64,000 nucleotides of DNA from Planctomycetota bacterium (GTDB lineage: Bacteria > Planctomycetota > Phycisphaerae > WQYP01): NCBI GenBank assembly GCA_021831565.1, contig JAKBMM010000001.1:16321-80320 (forward strand). The letters are read 5' to 3'. The notes below the pieces were generated by a model, which was given only the letters and a program-made list of their open reading frames with translations, was not told the DNA's origin and did no database searches. Shown here in pieces: positions 20,301 to 29,308 of this stretch. Both the position numbers and the translations under genes were made by a program. Position 1 is the stretch's first letter. Every line of letters begins with the position of its first letter.

Positions 20301-23139
20301 AGCTCCTGAGAGTCGTGGACGCGGTGCGCTGCACCGCACTGCTGGTATGCCATTCCAGCAACCGTCGGTGGGTTATGCACATGCGTCCCAGCGCCCGTCC
20401 GATGGCGTCCACGCCGACGAAAGCCTCATAGGGAAGAAAGATCAGCGACAATGCCCCCTGGGCGATGTGCCGCCCCAGATCCACCAATCCCCAACGTAGA
20501 TGCGGGCCTAGCGGGGCCTCCGTATTTTTGCGCGTCAAGGCAACCAGAGATGCCAGCACCGGCGTGGCGGTGAGGACACCGGCAACGGCGAGCAGCCACA
20601 CACCGCCGTGCGGCAGATAGATAAGGGCCAGCAGCAACAGCAGCAGCAGGGATGGCGGCGTCAGGCTGCGGCGCAGGTTGTCAAATATCTTCCAGCGCGA
20701 AAGGGCGGAGAGTGGATTGCCCACCCAGCGCCACGCGAAATCCGGCGCACGGGGCAAAAGCCAGGGAAATATCTGCCAGTCACCGCGAATCCAGCGGTGC
20801 CGCCGGGTCATCTCCACTCCGTAATGCCACGGGAAATCCTCCAAAAAAAGAATGTCGCTGACGAGGCCTGAACGCACGTGGCATCCCTCGAGTAAATCAT
20901 GGCTCAAAATATGATTGTCTGGAAACCGGTGGTGTAGAACCCGGTAAAACGTGTCGACGTGCAGAATACCTTTGCCAAAAAAAGATCCTTCTCCGAAAAG
21001 GTCCTGGTACACATCCGAAACGGCCCGGGTGTAAGGATCCAGACCGGCGTCGCTCGCGAAGAGTCGCGCCAGCCACGACCGCCGCGCCGCTGGCAGGCCC
21101 ACGCCCACCCGCGGCTGGAGAATGCCATAACCCCGTGTTACCAGGCCCGTACGGGGATCCAATTCCGGGTGATTAAGGGGGTGCGCCATCGCGCCGATCA
21201 GTTCGGCGGCGCTGCCGCGTGGCAGTTCCGTATCGGTGTCCAGCGTGATAACGTATTGCACGCCCGCCAGCGGTGCGGGGTCGCCGGTCACGGCCAGGAA
21301 CTTATCGCCCGCCTCGCTTCGCAGATATTCGATCAGATCGGCCATTTTTCCGCGCTTGCGCTCATACCCCATCCAGAGCTTTTCGTTGGGATTCCACCGC
21401 CGCGGCCGATGGAACAGGTAAAAGGGGCCGCCTTCGTCGCGCCCGTAGCGGCGATTGAGCGTTTCGACACCCTCCATAGCCTGCCGCAGCAACGATTCGT
21501 CATCCGGCATGACCTGCGCGGCGGCATCGGTAAAATCAGTCAGCAGGCCATAAAGAATATTGGAATCCCGATTGGCGAGATATTTAATCTCCAGCGACAT
21601 CAGCAGCGCGCCAACTCCGGCCGGGTTTTCGAGTATCGTGGGAATCAGCACGAGAGTGCGGCATTCATCCGGCACGCCGTTGGAAAAATCCATCCGCGGC
21701 AGCGATGCCGGCCGGATTGCCAGCGTGCAAAGGTAGTTCACCAGCGCCATCGCCAGGCTCGAGGCACAAAGCAACGCCGCCAAAGCCGTACTCCACCACA
21801 ACCAGGCGGGTTGTGGGGGCGGAACGGTTCCTAGCAGCAGGGCGCTCACGGCTGACAAACTCAAAAGAAAAATACTTCCCAGATAAAACGGCAAAGCGAA
21901 ATGGCGGATAGCCCGTTGCGCGTCAAGCCGCACCCTAGGCCGCACGCCAACCGCCTCCTCCAGTTCCCTTAGGCCCTGGTCCACGAGGTAAAATCCGACG
22001 TGTGACCGGCAATCTTCCGAGCCATGCCGGCGGGCAGCTTGCGCCGCCAATTCCACCGCTTGCGCCGCCACTTCCAATTCCTGACGCCCGGACAAGCGGG
22101 CCAGTGATTCGATCACATGTCGATAGTGATCGCGGCTGCGGAAATCCATGCGGCTGTAAGCGCGGGCGGGATCCGCGGCGAGTTTTTTATCCGGCAGACT
22201 ATGCGTTTCGACGAATTGGCCCCAATCCAGTGAATCGATGAAACGGAGGCTGCCGATGCAGTTGCCGATGGAAACGTGATCCGCCGCCTGTTTCTGGCTC
22301 TCTTTCTGCAGCATACGATCGAGATTCTCGGAGGAGCGGACAAGCATCTGTTGGAGCCAATCGAGTACCAGGGCCAGTGAGGCGCTCTGGCCCTGCAGCC
22401 GCCGCACCAGTTCTGTGACAAACGCCGGGGAGAATATCGGTTTCGCCCGCACGATCTCGGCCAGCGTGACGATGACTTCGTTTGGACTTTTTTCTGCCGC
22501 AACCAGCAGGCGATCAGCCCAATCATTCGCTAGATTCCGATCGCGCCGCCCCGTCGCAATGCGCGCCGCCACCCGCCTGAGATTTTCCACCAGCGCCGCG
22601 CGCAGCATGATCGGCACCGCCCAAAGTTCGCCCAGCGCCAGCACCGTCTGGCGCTGGTAGGCAGCCAAAAATCGTCCGAGCGCCTCGGCGTCGACGCGGC
22701 CGTCCAGATGGCTGATCAGAGCCAACGCGATTCCATACACCCGCGGATAACCGCGCCAGGCGCCAGCCGCCAGACGCGGCAACTGGGCGCTGTATCCCCG
22801 GGGCAGATGTCGCCGGATCAGGCGGATTTGCTCTTCGATCAGATAAAAATTGTCCAGCAGCCATTCCGCGGCGGGCGCGACGGTCTGTTCGGCGGCGATA
22901 GTCTTATTAATAATATTATATGTATAGTTTAGTACTATTTCATTCTTCGTCAGGCGCGGCCGCAGCCGGTCCGGGGCATGTCCCAGAATGGGCTTGTGTT
23001 CATCGGCCAGCTCCTGCGCCAGACGTTCCAGTTGATCGACGCTGAGAAGTTCGGCACGAAGCGGTTCTTCGCCGGGCGCAAAATCCGAGCCACGCCTCCG
23101 CACCCGACCCCATCGTGTAACGACAGGCAACACCGGCAT
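14359..23139 (-). CDS. Cyclic beta-1,2-glucan synthase-like protein (GT84-GH94)
   Basis: This protein of 2926 residues has the layout of NdvB/Cgs (about 2800-2900 residues). A helical N-terminal region is followed by two membrane spans (about 425-490), a cytoplasmic GT84 glycosyltransferase with VITLDTDTELPRG (near 635) and HDLLEGC, more membrane spans (about 820-1000), a glycoamylase-like domain with GVSESGYNATDAQLNYQYQ (near 1475), and C-terminal beta-sandwich and GH94 phosphorylase-like domains with GSGDWNDGMNRLG (near 2600; Asp of DWND is the expected acid). In proteobacteria the protein initiates, elongates, trims and cyclises periplasmic glucans. ATG 23139 is chosen for its GGAG six bases upstream; the frame extends to TTG 23175. 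Confidence 0.9.
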   Translation of the reverse strand: MPVLPVVTRWGRVRRRGSDFAPGEEPLRAELLSVDQLERLAQELADEHKPILGHAPDRLRPRLTKNEIVLNYTYNIINKTIAAEQTVAPAAEWLLDNFYLIEEQIRLIRRHLPRGYSAQLPRLAAGAWRGYPRVYGIALALISHLDGRVDAEALGRFLAAYQRQTVLALGELWAVPIMLRAALVENLRRVAARIATGRRDRNLANDWADRLLVAAEKSPNEVIVTLAEIVRAKPIFSPAFVTELVRRLQGQSASLALVLDWLQQMLVRSSENLDRMLQKESQKQAADHVSIGNCIGSLRFIDSLDWGQFVETHSLPDKKLAADPARAYSRMDFRSRDHYRHVIESLARLSGRQELEVAAQAVELAAQAARRHGSEDCRSHVGFYLVDQGLRELEEAVGVRPRVRLDAQRAIRHFALPFYLGSIFLLSLSAVSALLLGTVPPPQPAWLWWSTALAALLCASSLAMALVNYLCTLAIRPASLPRMDFSNGVPDECRTLVLIPTILENPAGVGALLMSLEIKYLANRDSNILYGLLTDFTDAAAQVMPDDESLLRQAMEGVETLNRRYGRDEGGPFYLFHRPRRWNPNEKLWMGYERKRGKMADLIEYLRSEAGDKFLAVTGDPAPLAGVQYVITLDTDTELPRGSAAELIGAMAHPLNHPELDPRTGLVTRGYGILQPRVGVGLPAARRSWLARLFASDAGLDPYTRAVSDVYQDLFGEGSFFGKGILHVDTFYRVLHHRFPDNHILSHDLLEGCHVRSGLVSDILFLEDFPWHYGVEMTRRHRWIRGDWQIFPWLLPRAPDFAWRWVGNPLSALSRWKIFDNLRRSLTPPSLLLLLLLALIYLPHGGVWLLAVAGVLTATPVLASLVALTRKNTEAPLGPHLRWGLVDLGRHIAQGALSLIFLPYEAFVGVDAIGRALGRMCITHRRLLEWHTSSAVQRTASTTLRSFLGAMWVAPVLGALTGVATMLGKPAMRIPGELLAAAWFFSPLVAWFVSRPLPEAAMVVDPTQRHFLRMIARRTGEFFEQFMTASENFLPPDNYQEYPRAATAHRTSPTNIGLALLANLSSLDFGWISTGRLLQRTSATLEVMGKLPRHRGHFFNWYDTHSLRAINPLYVSMVDSGNLAGHLLVLRSALREMPHQPLLNPCLNEGFLDTLLVLADEMSRPVGQELDRRLREAIEDMARTLGEIYAHRFDTLGDCAVRLRQADDHLRKFFAAHAAAFSGSLRLWLESLAHQHEDFLEEITILAPWIARWPPPDVPPGATPEVARLWLELIAHLAALNANPSLEKGVETVRRAIDVLDRFPGARGGTGDGDGLDDSTRTWLVELRSALEQTGERMQRRLRTCEDLARTCREFADMDFTFLYDRNRKLFAIGFNVTENRRDTGFYDLLASEARFGSYVAIVLGQVPQDHWFALGRQLTGTAGRLALLSWGGSLFEYLMPLLVMPSFPDTLLERSCRAAVERNIEYGRQRGIPWGVSESGYNATDAQLNYQYQSFGVPGLGFKRRLADDVVIAPYAAVMALLIKPADACANLRRLVRDGRLGEYGFYEAVDYTPQRVSEIGRSATIRSFMSHHQGMILLTLAACLLDQPMQRRFNSDPLLRSGELLLQEKAPLLRPVFPHAMEVMQALRPIAQEQLGWRTFETPQTVAPAAHLLSNGRYHLLLTAAGGSRSVCDGLALTRWRSDFTRDCWGLFCYIRDVEAGRYWSNTHQPVRRRGHTYAATFSEGKAEFRRRDGVIDTLTQVVVSPEKDIELRRVLLTNRSRSSRRLEITSYAEVVLAPPAADATHPAFSNLFVQTESVADYPALLVWRRGRSKEESPPWLLHLVAVHGSSQAACSWETDRGIFLGRGRSPGRPLAMDRHGPLSNSLGAVLDPIVAIRRDFVIEPEQTVVVDVLLGMAPSRQEALGLIEQYHDRRFTDRMLDLAWSHQQVLLRQLNVSDAEAQLFGRLAGPLFYPGARHRGPARMILQNRRGQSGLWGFGISGDLPIMLLRLSDAASVSLVRQIIQAHAYWRLKGVPVDLVLWPEDTSTYRQSLQDQLAALIAASPEAKLLDRPGGIFLRRPDQLSEEDRALLLSAAAIVLSDEAGSLAGQLATADHAAENIVPHLIPVAQPRDEKPPRVQTARADLRFFNSLGGLTGDAREYVMSVTAERLAPAPWCNVIANEHFGTVVSESGGMYTWAVNAHEYRLTPWCNDAVSDASGEAIYIRDDQTGYFWSPTPLPAAGKMPCLVRHGFGYSVFERTEQQIRSELWVYVAIDAPVKFCVLKLTNQSDHPRRISVTGYWEWVLGERRGQNVMHVVTEMDEKTGAILARNTWNAEFDSMVAFAEISESRRSVTGDRTEFLGRNGSLDSPAAMGRLRLSGELGPVRDPCAAMQCSWELSPGAQQEVVFILGATAGRNQARALIERYRTPGAARRALEEVWNFWNRLLGTIYLETPDAAANALANGWLPYQTLSSRIWARSGFYQSGGAYGFRDQLQDAMAIALIDPSILRNHLLRAASRQFVEGDVQHWWHPPQGRGVRSRCRDDFLWLPLAVSHYVQLTNDTGVLEESLPFLQGRPLNPQEESYYDLPQRSAQSASLYEHCVRALKYGLSFGALGLPLIGSGDWNDGMNRLGSQGKGQSVWLAFFLRFVLQRFGPLAELRQDAPTVELCRRVAAELEQAVEIHGWDGQWYKRAFFDDGAPLGSAQSEQCQIDSLPQSWSVLSQTGDPDRQKTALASVERRLVHYQDRLIQLLDPPFDHPPNDPGYIAGYVPGVRENGGQYTHAAVWVVMAFAQAGEVEKAWELFCLINPLRHGANAADIGVYRVEPYVVAADVYAVPPHAGRGGWTWYTGSAGWMYRLLVETFIGMRRNAARLWFQPAVPQSWGPFRVHYRYFDTFYHIFFTGGGKRVGQVKVDGVVREDSVIPLVNDRREHRVDIDMLVK

Positions 23140-23311
23140 ATTCGACTCCATCGCGCCCCGGGCGGCCATCGGCAAGAGGACCGCGGCGGCGCCAAGGTCC
23201 GGGGAACCCGCCCCGACTCAGCAACTTCTCTCATCCGGGATAGAATAATAAAAGTCAACCATCCGACTTGAAAAATTTTTCGGCCGGCCAGCTTTCGGTT
23301 ACCATGATCTT

Positions 23312-24265
23312 GTGAGCACGAAACCGTCCCTTCCGCAATTTGATGTCCACCGGATCATGCGGAATCGGCCGCTGGAAAGCCTGATTTTGCGGCATCATCA
23401 GGTGGGACGGATGATCAAACTGGCGGGGTTGGCCGGCTGCACCGCGCTGATCTGGCCGCGCTTTGTGGCTCCCTACCGCTGGCGCCTGACTCGTTATGAG
23501 ATGCCGCTGCGGAATCTGGGACCTGAATTCGACGGCTACCGCCTCTTACACCTGACGGACCTTCACACCGGTCAAACCAACCAAACATATCTCCGGCGTG
23601 TTCTTGCGCATACGCCGGCCTGGCGACCGGATCTGATCGTCATCACCGGCGATCTGATCGAATATCGCCCCACGTCTCTGGCCAAACTTGAAGTACTGCT
23701 GCGGTTGCTCCACGCACCCGACGGTGTGGCGGCGACTTTCGGCAATCATGATTATCACGAGTATTCATGGCGGCACGTCGGCGCGCGGTCGGCGCACCGT
23801 TCCATCCACAAGCAATTGCGCCGCCTGCTGGCGAGGCATCATGTGGAATGTCTGTGCAACCGATCTCTTGCCATCCGCCGCGGTTCCTCTTGCCTGCGGA
23901 TCGTCGGACTGGACGAACTCTGGGCGGGGCGTTGCGATCCGAAAACCGCCTTTGACCAAGTGGAAGCGGGCGAGCCTTGCATCTGTCTCCAGCATAATCC
24001 GGACGGATTGCCGCTTCTGCGGGATTATTCGTGGCAATGGATGCTCTGCGGCCATACACACGGCGGCCAGGTGGACCTGCCGTTTGTCGGGCCGCTGTTC
24101 GTGCCCGTGGAAAACCGGCGATGGCTCCGCGGAATCTTTGAGTTCCCCGATTCCCATGGAAATGTTCGGCGCATGTTTGTCAGCCGCGGATTGGGCGCCG
24201 GCACGCCGGTGCGCCTTCGGGTTCCGCCGGAGGCGACACTCTTTACCCTGCGCCGCGCGGAATAA
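23312..24265 (+). CDS. Metallophosphoesterase, YaeI-like
   Basis: This 317-residue calcineurin-like phosphoesterase shows the metal-binding motifs in order: LTDLHTG (about 88), VITGDLIEY, FGNHDYHE, HNPD and CGHTHGGQVDLP. An uncleaved N-terminal membrane segment (IKLAGLAGCTALIWP) would anchor the domain, as in YkuE/YaeI-type enzymes that act on lipid head groups or UDP-diacylglucosamine. The start codon is GTG at 23312. It is divergent from the glucan synthase gene. The substrate is not determined by the sequence. Confidence 0.88.
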   Translation: MSTKPSLPQFDVHRIMRNRPLESLILRHHQVGRMIKLAGLAGCTALIWPRFVAPYRWRLTRYEMPLRNLGPEFDGYRLLHLTDLHTGQTNQTYLRRVLAHTPAWRPDLIVITGDLIEYRPTSLAKLEVLLRLLHAPDGVAATFGNHDYHEYSWRHVGARSAHRSIHKQLRRLLARHHVECLCNRSLAIRRGSSCLRIVGLDELWAGRCDPKTAFDQVEAGEPCICLQHNPDGLPLLRDYSWQWMLCGHTHGGQVDLPFVGPLFVPVENRRWLRGIFEFPDSHGNVRRMFVSRGLGAGTPVRLRVPPEATLFTLRRAE

Positions 24266-24277
24266 AAAACTGTAGCG

Positions 24278-25711
24278 CTAATGCGACGGCGCCGGTTTAT
24301 ATTGACCCGCCGCGCCGGGGCGCAAGGTTCCTCCGCTGCCGGTATTGGAAAAAATCGCTAACGGCAACGGTGGGGGAACGTTTTTCAAATCGCCCGGTAG
24401 CATCATCCGCTGAATGTCGGTTCGCATCGCGGTTGGCTCTTTCCTGGTAATCTCGGCGGCGGCGAGGCGTATGTTTTGAATGCTCGCCTGAATCTGTACG
24501 CGCTGCGTTCGCAGCTTTACCTGCTGCGACTGGGCCTGCGTCAGAGCGGCGGTGTCGGAATTCAGCATGGCTTCATTGGGCAGAAAGATCATCACGCCCT
24601 GCATGAAGAGCGCCTCCTGATTAAATTCCGAATAGTTGATGGTGTTAATCAAGGCGGCGATCCGCCGCTTGATCTGCCGGAGCTGGGTATTCACGCTTTG
24701 CAGTTCGATCTGCGCCGCTTTGTATTGCGCGGCGAGATTTTCTTTGCGGTGCTGGTATGCCCGGTTCTTGCGGTTGAGATAGGCCCGCTCGCGGGCATTC
24801 ACCCATGTATTACCGAAACGGTACAACCCTTTTTTTGCCATCCGGATACGCATTTGCCTGTCCGCCAGCGCAAAGGTCCGTTGGAGTCGACGGTAAAGAA
24901 TGGCGCGGTGTGACCCCTGGTAGGCGCGCAGGGCGGCTGAAATATTGTCCAGAAGCAGGCGATTACCGGCCTCCAGATTAATCGCCTTCTGGTATTGCCG
25001 CAGGGCGGCCGGTTGTTCGTGCTGGTCGAACCGCACGATCGCCAGATCATTCAGGGCTATTGTATTTCGCGGATGGGCGGCCAGTACGGTGCGGAATAAT
25101 CGGGTTGCTCCGGGCATATTTCCCAACCTACGCTCGGCGACGCCGCCGATGATCAGCGCATCCGTATACGCCGGATCGATCGCCAGGGCTTGTCGGGATT
25201 TCCCGACGGCCTGTATGATCTTTCCATTCCGCAACAACTGGCGAGCCGTTTGGGTGATCCAGCGGCATTTCGCCAGCAGTTCCGAGCGTGTTTTTAATGA
25301 TACCCATCGCCCGGAAAATCGGACAAAACCATCCGTCTGATATTTCTGAAATTGGGCCAGTGTTTTCTCAGCTTGTGAACGAAAAGGAGAATGAGGGTAG
25401 GTTTTCAGGTAAGTGGTTATAAGATCAATAATCCGCCCCACATTTTTTTTCCGGTTGATTTGCACTATGAGAAATTGCCATGCCTGCCGTGCCTTCTCGG
25501 CTGGGTTCCGGGTGGTTTGAAGCTCCACGCTCGCTACATCCCCCAGCCCCACCACCATGACGCCGCCGGATGTCGGCTTAATCACGTAATGGCCGTTTTG
25601 CCGGTACAATCGCCCATCCACAACCCGGCCATTTTTTAGAGTGATGATGTCCGCCCGTGCGATGGCGGTTACGACCAGCAGCGCCATCACAAACAGAAGC
25701 GTCCATTTCAT
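24278..25711 (-). CDS. Secreted TPR protein of unknown function
   Basis: ATG at 25711 with GGAG eight bases upstream starts a clear signal peptide (MKWTLLFVMALLVVTAIARA, cleavage before DIITLKNGRVVDG). The mature N-terminus resembles short beta-rich modules found before TPRs in planctomycete proteins (ITLKNGRVVDGRLYRQNGHYVI). TPR-like repeats span about 80-300 (QALAIDPAYTDALIIGGVAERRLGN; QKAINLEAGN). A helical, probably coiled-coil stretch rich in Gln and Arg follows (about 330-440). The length is 477 residues. No enzymatic motif is seen; it is probably a periplasmic scaffold. Confidence 0.65.
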   Translation of the reverse strand: MKWTLLFVMALLVVTAIARADIITLKNGRVVDGRLYRQNGHYVIKPTSGGVMVVGLGDVASVELQTTRNPAEKARQAWQFLIVQINRKKNVGRIIDLITTYLKTYPHSPFRSQAEKTLAQFQKYQTDGFVRFSGRWVSLKTRSELLAKCRWITQTARQLLRNGKIIQAVGKSRQALAIDPAYTDALIIGGVAERRLGNMPGATRLFRTVLAAHPRNTIALNDLAIVRFDQHEQPAALRQYQKAINLEAGNRLLLDNISAALRAYQGSHRAILYRRLQRTFALADRQMRIRMAKKGLYRFGNTWVNARERAYLNRKNRAYQHRKENLAAQYKAAQIELQSVNTQLRQIKRRIAALINTINYSEFNQEALFMQGVMIFLPNEAMLNSDTAALTQAQSQQVKLRTQRVQIQASIQNIRLAAAEITRKEPTAMRTDIQRMMLPGDLKNVPPPLPLAIFSNTGSGGTLRPGAAGQYKPAPSH

Positions 25712-25816
25712 CGCGTGTGCTCCATCGTCTTGCAGAACGGGCCGACGAACTCTTCCCTCCCATTTTAGCCCACCGCGGTCCCAACAAGAAATAGCGAGAA
25801 ATCGCACATCCCGTGG

Positions 25817-26206
25817 TTAAACCGGCTCGGCGCATCCGTCCTTTTCACCCGCCTTGTAATGGCAGCGGACCACGGATCGCAACCCGCCGCGGGGGGTCCA
25901 TTCGCTGATCACCGTCATCCGCCGGGGCCGGAGTATCCGCACCAAGTCATCCAAAATCTTATTCGTCACGGCTTCATAGAAAATGCCGCGATTGCGGAAA
26001 CTTTGCAGATACAACTTGTAACTCTTCAGTTCGATACATGTCTCGGCCGGAACATACAGAAGACGAATGATTCCGAAATCGGGCTGGCCGGTTTTGGGAC
26101 ATAATGAAGTAAATTCCGGAGCAATGTGCTCAATTTCATATTCCCTCTGTGGCGTGGGATTGGGAAATGTTTCGATTTCAGGCGGTTTCACCCGCTTGGT
26201 TTTCAT
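25817..26206 (-). CDS. queF: NADPH-dependent 7-cyano-7-deazaguanine reductase
   Basis: Reduces preQ0 to preQ1 in queuosine synthesis. At 129 residues it is the short, unimodular (Bacillus-type) QueF. It has FTSLCPKTGQPDFG with the catalytic Cys that forms a thioimide, and the NADPH motif as ELKSYKLYLQSFRN. The start ATG at 26206 (MKTKRVKPPE) is preceded by AAGGAGCCAGCG. It is the last gene of the queC-queE-queF operon, 25 bases after queE. Confidence 0.95.
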   Translation of the reverse strand: MKTKRVKPPEIETFPNPTPQREYEIEHIAPEFTSLCPKTGQPDFGIIRLLYVPAETCIELKSYKLYLQSFRNRGIFYEAVTNKILDDLVRILRPRRMTVISEWTPRGGLRSVVRCHYKAGEKDGCAEPV

Positions 26207-26231
26207 CGCTGGCTCCTTGTCTCGAGACCAT

Positions 26232-26927
26232 TCACGTGGCCGGCGTGTTGCCATAAAGAAGAATGTGCAAACGCGGTCCCAATCGGAACCCGCGGTTCTT
26301 GCAGATTTCCGCGATCCACGCGTTGTGCGCATGGATTCGCTCGGCATCCGTTCCTTCCGGCATCAGGACGACATCTTCCGGTCGCACCGCACCGATGGCC
26401 TGGATAATTTTCTCAACTTCATCCATATCCTCCGGTCGGGTCAGCACAAATTTCCATTGGATATTGGCGATTGTTTTTGAGCGGGCGAATTGTCTAAGCA
26501 CGTCCGTCTGGATGCGTTGCCGCTCATGGCGGATCGCGAACCGACCCTCCTGGCGATTCCAAGGGGTGGAATTGGCCAGTTTAGGGCTTACACTCGCCAG
26601 ATGCACCGGTAAGTCCCGCCAGATCGTTCCGGCCGTTTCCAGCGTCACCAGCCGGTCGGACCGGTTCAATTGTTCGATCAATTCCGGCAAATCCTCCTGC
26701 AGCATCGGTTCTCCGCCGGTTATCACCACGTGCGCGGTGGAAAACGCCGCGATCTGGGGCAATATCCGATTTACATCAATCGCGCGGCCGTTTGGCGACC
26801 AGGAGGCTTCCGGTGTATCGCACCAGGCGCAGCGCAGATTGCACCCACTGGTGCGGATGAAAACCGACGGAACCCCGGCGTATTTACCCTCGCCCTGGAT
26901 ACTGTAAAAAATCTCGGCGATTTTCAT
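26232..26927 (-). CDS. queE: 7-carboxy-7-deazaguanine synthase
   Basis: Radical SAM enzyme converting 6-carboxytetrahydropterin to CDG. It starts MKIAEIFYSIQGEGKYAGVP (ATG 26927), has the cluster motif CNLRCAWCDT (CxxxCxxC), VITGGEPMLQ, LETAGT, SPKLANS and VLMPEGTD. The length of 231 residues is typical. It lies 14 bases after queC and 25 before queF. The longer upstream open frame overlaps queC and is not real. Confidence 0.95.
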   Translation of the reverse strand: MKIAEIFYSIQGEGKYAGVPSVFIRTSGCNLRCAWCDTPEASWSPNGRAIDVNRILPQIAAFSTAHVVITGGEPMLQEDLPELIEQLNRSDRLVTLETAGTIWRDLPVHLASVSPKLANSTPWNRQEGRFAIRHERQRIQTDVLRQFARSKTIANIQWKFVLTRPEDMDEVEKIIQAIGAVRPEDVVLMPEGTDAERIHAHNAWIAEICKNRGFRLGPRLHILLYGNTPAT

Positions 26928-26941
26928 TCGTTCCCGCTTTT

Positions 26942-27640
26942 CTACTCTCGATCCCGTGCATACGCCAACGGATCCGGTACTCCGCAGGCCCGAAAAGCCT
27001 CCAACCGGAGACGGCAGGCATCGCAGCGCCCGCAACTGATCCGCCGCGGCGTCGGATCGTAACAGGAAAACGTCATGCCATAATCCACGCCCAGCGACAA
27101 CCCCAGTTTGATAATATCGCTTTTGCGTCTGGCGAGAAGCGGGGCATGAATTTTCATTTTGCCTTTGCCCTCCACACCGGCTCTGGTTGCCAGATTGGCC
27201 ATCCGCTCGAAGGCGGCGATGTACTTCGGCCGGCAATCGGGGTAACCGGAATAGTCGATGGCATTTACTCCAATGAAAATATCGAAGCTGCCGAGTGTTT
27301 CCGCCCACGCCAGGGCGTAAGACAGGAAGACCGTGTTGCGCGCCGGTACATAAGTAATCGGGATACCGCGCGCCATCTCCCGGGCGGATCGGTCTCTGGG
27401 AACTTCGATCTGGTCGGTCAGGGCCGAACCGCCGAATATTCGCAGGTTGATATCCAACACGACATGCGATTGCACACCCGCCCGGACGGCCAGTGCGCGG
27501 GCGGCGACCAGCTCGAACTTATGTCGCTGGCCGTAATCAAAACTTAGCGCATAAACGCCATACCCCTCTGATCCGGCCACGGCCAGAACGGTGGCCGAAT
27601 CCAACCCGCCGCTTAGAAGAACCACCGCTTTTTTCGCCAT
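26942..27640 (-). CDS. queC: 7-cyano-7-deazaguanine synthase
   Basis: ATP-dependent conversion of CDG to preQ0. It shows the PP-loop [53 protein letters not shown], and the C-terminal zinc cysteines [15 protein letters not shown]. The start at 27640 (MAKKAVV) follows GGAAGG by six bases. It heads the queC-queE-queF operon. queD and a preQ1 riboswitch were not found nearby. Confidence 0.95.
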   Translation of the reverse strand: MAKKAVVLLSGGLDSATVLAVAGSEGYGVYALSFDYGQRHKFELVAARALAVRAGVQSHVVLDINLRIFGGSALTDQIEVPRDRSAREMARGIPITYVPARNTVFLSYALAWAETLGSFDIFIGVNAIDYSGYPDCRPKYIAAFERMANLATRAGVEGKGKMKIHAPLLARRKSDIIKLGLSLGVDYGMTFSCYDPTPRRISCGRCDACRLRLEAFRACGVPDPLAYARDRE

Positions 27641-27784
27641 AAGCCTTCCACATTGAAAATATATCAAAAAAGGCCGCGTGGAGCATAGCTCGGATACATG
27701 ACAATCGCATTGCGGCCCCGCGTATACTCGCCTAATATCCTCGTCGAGCAGTCCCGGCGCGCCGGGATTACCGGAGAAACCGCG

Positions 27785-29308
27785 ATGGCTTATGAAAACC
27801 TGCAGCTTTTTCTGGCCGCTTTGGAAAAAAACGGAGAGATGCGTCGTATTAAGGCGCCGGTGGATCCGGTGCTGGAAGTGGCGGAAATAACTGATCGCAT
27901 AAGCAAATCGCCCACACGCTCCGGAAAATACCCGGCCGCCGGTGCGGCGCCGTTTGGTCCACCCAATCCCCGTTTCGGCACAGGCGCCTATAACCAGGCT
28001 CTTCTTTTTGAGAACGTCAAGGGCAGTGATATTCCGCTGGCCATCAATACCTTCGGTTCCTACGAACGACTGCAGATGGCGCTGGGGTGTGAAAGCCTGG
28101 ATCAGCTTGCCGAGCGCATCGCCGAAATGACCCGCCCTGAAATGCCGACGCGATTGCTGGACAAACTGCGCAAGGGATGGGACCTGCTTAAACTGGCGGG
28201 TTACACGCCCAAAGTTCGCCCAGGCGCCGCGCTATGCCAGGAAGTGGTTCATACCGATGACGCGGACCTGACCCGGTTGCCCATTATCCAGTGTTGGCCA
28301 AAAGATGGTGGAAAATATATCACCTTCGGCCAGGTGGTTACGGCGCACCCGCAAACGGGCGCCCGCAATCTGGGCATGTACCGTGTGCAGATATTTGACA
28401 AAAAACTTGCCGCCATGCACTGGCATATGCACCACGACGGGGCGCGGCATTTTCGCGCCTGGGCCAAGCTCTCCCAGCCCTGTCCGCTGGCCATTGCACT
28501 CGGTGGGGAAAGCGTGCTGCCTTATGCCGCCACGGCGCCTTTGCCGGCGGGAATGGATGAGCACGTGTTCGCCGGATTTCTACTGGGGCGCGGGTTGGAA
28601 CTGACGGCTTGCAAAACCATTCCGCTGGAAGTTCCGGTCAACACGGAAATCGTCATTGAAGGGTTCGTGGACCCGGTCCAGACCATCCTGGAAGGACCGT
28701 TCGGCGATCACACCGGTTTTTATTCCCTGGCCGACCAATATCCTGTGTTTCGCGTAACGGCGATTACGCATCGAAAAAATCCGGTGTATCCGACGACCAT
28801 TGTGGGCAAACCGCCCCAGGAAGATTTTTATCTGGGCAAGGCCACCGAGCGAATTTTCCTACCGCTGCTCCGGATGATCGTGCCGGATATTATCGACTAC
28901 GATCTACCGATGTTCGGCGTATTCCACAATTGCGCGGTGGTGAAAATCCATAAGGAATATCCCTATCATGCCCGCAAGGTGATCTACGCGATCTGGGGAG
29001 CGGGGCAAATGGCGTGGACCAAAATGGTGATCGTGGTGGACGCGCACGTGGACGTGCACAATCTGGACGACGTGCTGTTTCACGTGGCGGCGAACGTGGA
29101 CCCGCAGCGCGACACTTTCATCGTCCAGGGGCCGCTGGACATTCTCGATCATGCCGCGCCGGCGATGGGAGCGGGCGGTAAAATGGGTATCGACGCCACG
29201 CGGAAATGGCCGGGCGAGGGTGTGGTGCGGGACTGGCCGGAAGAACTTGTCATGGACGAGGCGACGCTTGCGACGGTAACCAGGCGCTGGAAGGAATATG
29301 GGTTCTGA
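27785..29308 (+). CDS. UbiD-family decarboxylase
   Basis: This 507-residue prenylated-FMN-dependent decarboxylase carries [50 protein letters not shown], the family motif [12 protein letters not shown] and [14 protein letters not shown] near the C-terminus. ATG 27785 follows GGAGAAACCGCG. UbiD homologues act in ubiquinone or menaquinone synthesis or on aromatic acids. Because mqnC is in this window, a role in the late futalosine pathway is plausible but unproven; no UbiX partner is nearby. It overlaps gltX by 11 bases. Confidence 0.88.
   Translation: MAYENLQLFLAALEKNGEMRRIKAPVDPVLEVAEITDRISKSPTRSGKYPAAGAAPFGPPNPRFGTGAYNQALLFENVKGSDIPLAINTFGSYERLQMALGCESLDQLAERIAEMTRPEMPTRLLDKLRKGWDLLKLAGYTPKVRPGAALCQEVVHTDDADLTRLPIIQCWPKDGGKYITFGQVVTAHPQTGARNLGMYRVQIFDKKLAAMHWHMHHDGARHFRAWAKLSQPCPLAIALGGESVLPYAATAPLPAGMDEHVFAGFLLGRGLELTACKTIPLEVPVNTEIVIEGFVDPVQTILEGPFGDHTGFYSLADQYPVFRVTAITHRKNPVYPTTIVGKPPQEDFYLGKATERIFLPLLRMIVPDIIDYDLPMFGVFHNCAVVKIHKEYPYHARKVIYAIWGAGQMAWTKMVIVVDAHVDVHNLDDVLFHVAANVDPQRDTFIVQGPLDILDHAAPAMGAGGKMGIDATRKWPGEGVVRDWPEELVMDEATLATVTRRWKEYGF

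Noticed and set aside
14806..22000. Several long plus-strand frames within the glucan synthase gene
   Set aside because: They are antisense shadows of a continuous, motif-bearing minus-strand gene.
27641..27784. Possible preQ1 riboswitch upstream of queC
   Set aside because: The short leader shows only a GGAAGG ribosome-binding site; no preQ1-type stem and A-rich tail could be drawn.
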